Assembly (NCBI GenBank): GCA_026417315.1
Contig: JAOADM010000010.1
Span: 1-35,319, forward strand
Length of the DNA: 35,319 nt
DNA from: Limisphaera sp.
GTDB taxonomy: Bacteria > Verrucomicrobiota > Verrucomicrobiia > Limisphaerales > Limisphaeraceae
Reading direction: 5' to 3'
Under the pieces are notes generated by a model. The model worked only from the letters and a program-made list of their open reading frames with translations, was not told the DNA's origin and made no database searches. Both the position numbers and the translations under genes were made by a program. Shown piece by piece: positions 34,182 through 35,319 of the stretch; position 1 is the first letter of the stretch, and each line of letters starts with the position of its first letter.

Positions 34182-35003
34182 ATGAATCCCCGCCCGAATG
34201 CCCGCGGGAACCGGCCCGAGCCCGCGGCCGCCGAGCTTGCCATTGGACAGCAGGCGCAACCTGGGTCATCATTCGGCACCGTTTGGTCCGGGGTGACCGG
34301 TTCGATGCAAAGCCAAAGGACAAGTGGGACACGGCTCGGTTCGCTGCACACGCTGACCATCGGCGTCGTGTTGCTGGGGCTGACTTTGATCCTGTTGCTG
34401 GCGCTGATGGTGATGAACCTGGGCAGCCGCCCGGCCCAACCGTTGCCCATCCTTTCCACCGTGCCGGACTTCGTGCTCACCAACCAGGCCGGCCAGGTGG
34501 TGCGGCGCGTTGACCTGCTCGGCCAGCCGTGGGTGGCGGACATCATCTTCACCCGCTGCGCCGGGCCCTGTCCCCTGATGACGCGCCGCATGAAATCGCT
34601 GCAGGATGCGCTCCCTCCGGATGCGCGGGTCCGATTGATCACCCTGACCACCGATCCCGCCTACGACACCCCCGCGGTGTTGCGGCAGTACGGAGAACGG
34701 TTCGGCGCGGACTTTCGGCGCTGGTGGTTCTTGACAGGGGCGCCCGACCAGATCGCGCGCCTGGCGATCGACGGCCTCAAGCTCACCGCCGTGCCCATCC
34801 CGGAATCCCAACGGACCAATCCGGCCGATCTTTTCATTCACAGCACCACCTTCGTCGTGGTGGACGCCGAGGGCCGTGTCCGCGCCAGCTTCGAAACGGT
34901 GGGAGAAGACTTCAACTTCACCCCGGTGCGCCGACAAATCGTCCGGACGCTGCGCCAGTTGGAACGGGAACCAGCGGACGCAGCCACAACAAATCGGCCT
35001 TGA
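34182..35003 (+). CDS. SCO1/SenC family copper chaperone
   Basis: A 273-residue membrane-anchored thioredoxin-fold protein. One TM helix at about 57-79 anchors it, with the domain outside. The copper-binding CxxxC is FTRCAGPCPLM (Cys126, Cys130) and the third ligand is His220 in DLFIHSTTFVVVD. VPDFVLTNQAGQVV and LITLTTDPAYDTP are typical SCO segments. These proteins deliver copper to, or reduce, the CuA site of cytochrome c oxidase. The N-terminus before the TM is long (about 55 residues); ATG 34305 (MQSQRTSG) is an alternative start. The DUF420 gene follows after 4 bases, consistent with an oxidase assembly operon. Confidence 0.92.
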   Translation: MNPRPNARGNRPEPAAAELAIGQQAQPGSSFGTVWSGVTGSMQSQRTSGTRLGSLHTLTIGVVLLGLTLILLLALMVMNLGSRPAQPLPILSTVPDFVLTNQAGQVVRRVDLLGQPWVADIIFTRCAGPCPLMTRRMKSLQDALPPDARVRLITLTTDPAYDTPAVLRQYGERFGADFRRWWFLTGAPDQIARLAIDGLKLTAVPIPESQRTNPADLFIHSTTFVVVDAEGRVRASFETVGEDFNFTPVRRQIVRTLRQLEREPADAATTNRP

Positions 35004-35007
35004 GCCC

Positions 35008-35319
35008 ATGAGTGTCCAGGACTTGCCGTGGGTCAATGCCCTGTTGAACGCCACCAGTGCCACGCTGGTGATTACCGGCCTGCGCATGATCCGGCACGGC
35101 CGCCGCGATGCGCACCGCGTCTGCATGCTGGCCGCGGTGGTGGTCTCGGCGCTCTTCCTGGTCAGTTACCTCTATTACCATGCACACGCGGGTCGAACGG
35201 TCTTCCGTGATCCCGCATGGTTTCGCCCCGTTTACCTCGGGATCCTCCTCTCCCACACCGTGCCGGCCGCAGCGATTGTGCCGATGGTCCTGATTACCGT
35301 GACCCTGGCGCTTCGACAG
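35008..35319 (+). CDS. DUF420 family membrane protein, 3' truncated by window end
   Basis: The first 104 codons of a DUF420 protein. It opens MSVQDLPWVNALLNATSATL and shows the family blocks RRDAHRVCMLAAVVVSALFL and SYLYYHAHAG, then RPVYLGILLSHTVPAAAIVP. Three TM helices are visible so far. Conserved His residues (YYHAHAG, LLSHT) suggest heme or metal contact. DUF420 proteins, including the CtaM/YozB type, assist assembly of terminal oxidases and are often beside SCO and cta genes; the 4-base gap from the SCO gene fits. The frame remains open at the last base, so the C-terminus is outside the window. Confidence 0.88.
   Translation, partial: MSVQDLPWVNALLNATSATLVITGLRMIRHGRRDAHRVCMLAAVVVSALFLVSYLYYHAHAGRTVFRDPAWFRPVYLGILLSHTVPAAAIVPMVLITVTLALRQ

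Noticed and set aside
35300-35319. Possible second adapter at the right end
   Set aside because: The terminal bases continue the DUF420 reading frame and share only a short ACAG-like ending with the adapter.

Overview
The window reads as one end of a high-GC bacterial contig, most likely from the phylum Verrucomicrobiota. This is inference from gene content: a DksA-like gene joined to rpmG and rpsR, a pectin operon with a DUF3826 protein, an HpnH-like radical SAM enzyme behind a tiny lipoprotein gene, and an alternative-cellular-function chemosensory cluster. There is no rRNA marker to settle it, and I see no tRNA, CRISPR array or insertion sequence. Bases 1-22 are a sequencing-library adapter remnant, not genome.

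Layout. 23-1321 (minus): a 22-codon 5' stub of a probable sugar epimerase gene cut by the adapter, downstream of a Gfo/Idh/MocA dehydrogenase. 1525-6795 (plus): three-gene Wsp-like chemosensory locus (receptor, one protein joining the WspB- and WspD-type CheW adaptors, and a WspE-like CheA-receiver hybrid kinase), with no local methylation enzymes or diguanylate cyclase. 6852-8014 (plus): predicted promoter, 12-codon leader ORF overlapping a DksA-like gene by GTGA, then rpmG and rpsR. 8630-9073 (plus): hotdog thioesterase. 9151-12636 (minus): LplT-Aas fusion for lysophospholipid import and re-acylation.

13336-21385 (minus) is a compact pectin operon: GH78 rhamnosidase, sialidase-fold protein, DUF3826 protein, pectate-lyase-like protein with a calcium-binding tail, and a Tat-exported TIM-barrel epimerase. 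The first three genes are chained by 4-bp ATGA overlaps. All five products carry predicted export signals, so pectic side chains and backbone are probably processed outside the cytoplasm.

21605-28990 holds single housekeeping genes separated by long gaps: nikR, glgC, a threonine aldolase (tail-to-tail 8-bp overlap with glgC), a YdcH/DUF465 protein, hisF, a hexapeptide acyltransferase, and a RibD-like reductase coupled by GTGA to queA (28987-30063). 30325-32925 carries sufC without its usual partners and the HpnH-like gene with a roughly 40-residue insertion. 33260-35319 (plus) carries an Arg/Gly-rich coiled-coil protein, a SCO1/SenC copper chaperone and a truncated DUF420 membrane protein, probably for cytochrome oxidase assembly.

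The most unusual items are the reduced Wsp-like locus with its fused adaptor, the leader ORF before the DksA-like/ribosomal operon, the pectin operon with its sialidase-fold and DUF3826 members, and the insertion-bearing HpnH homologue.
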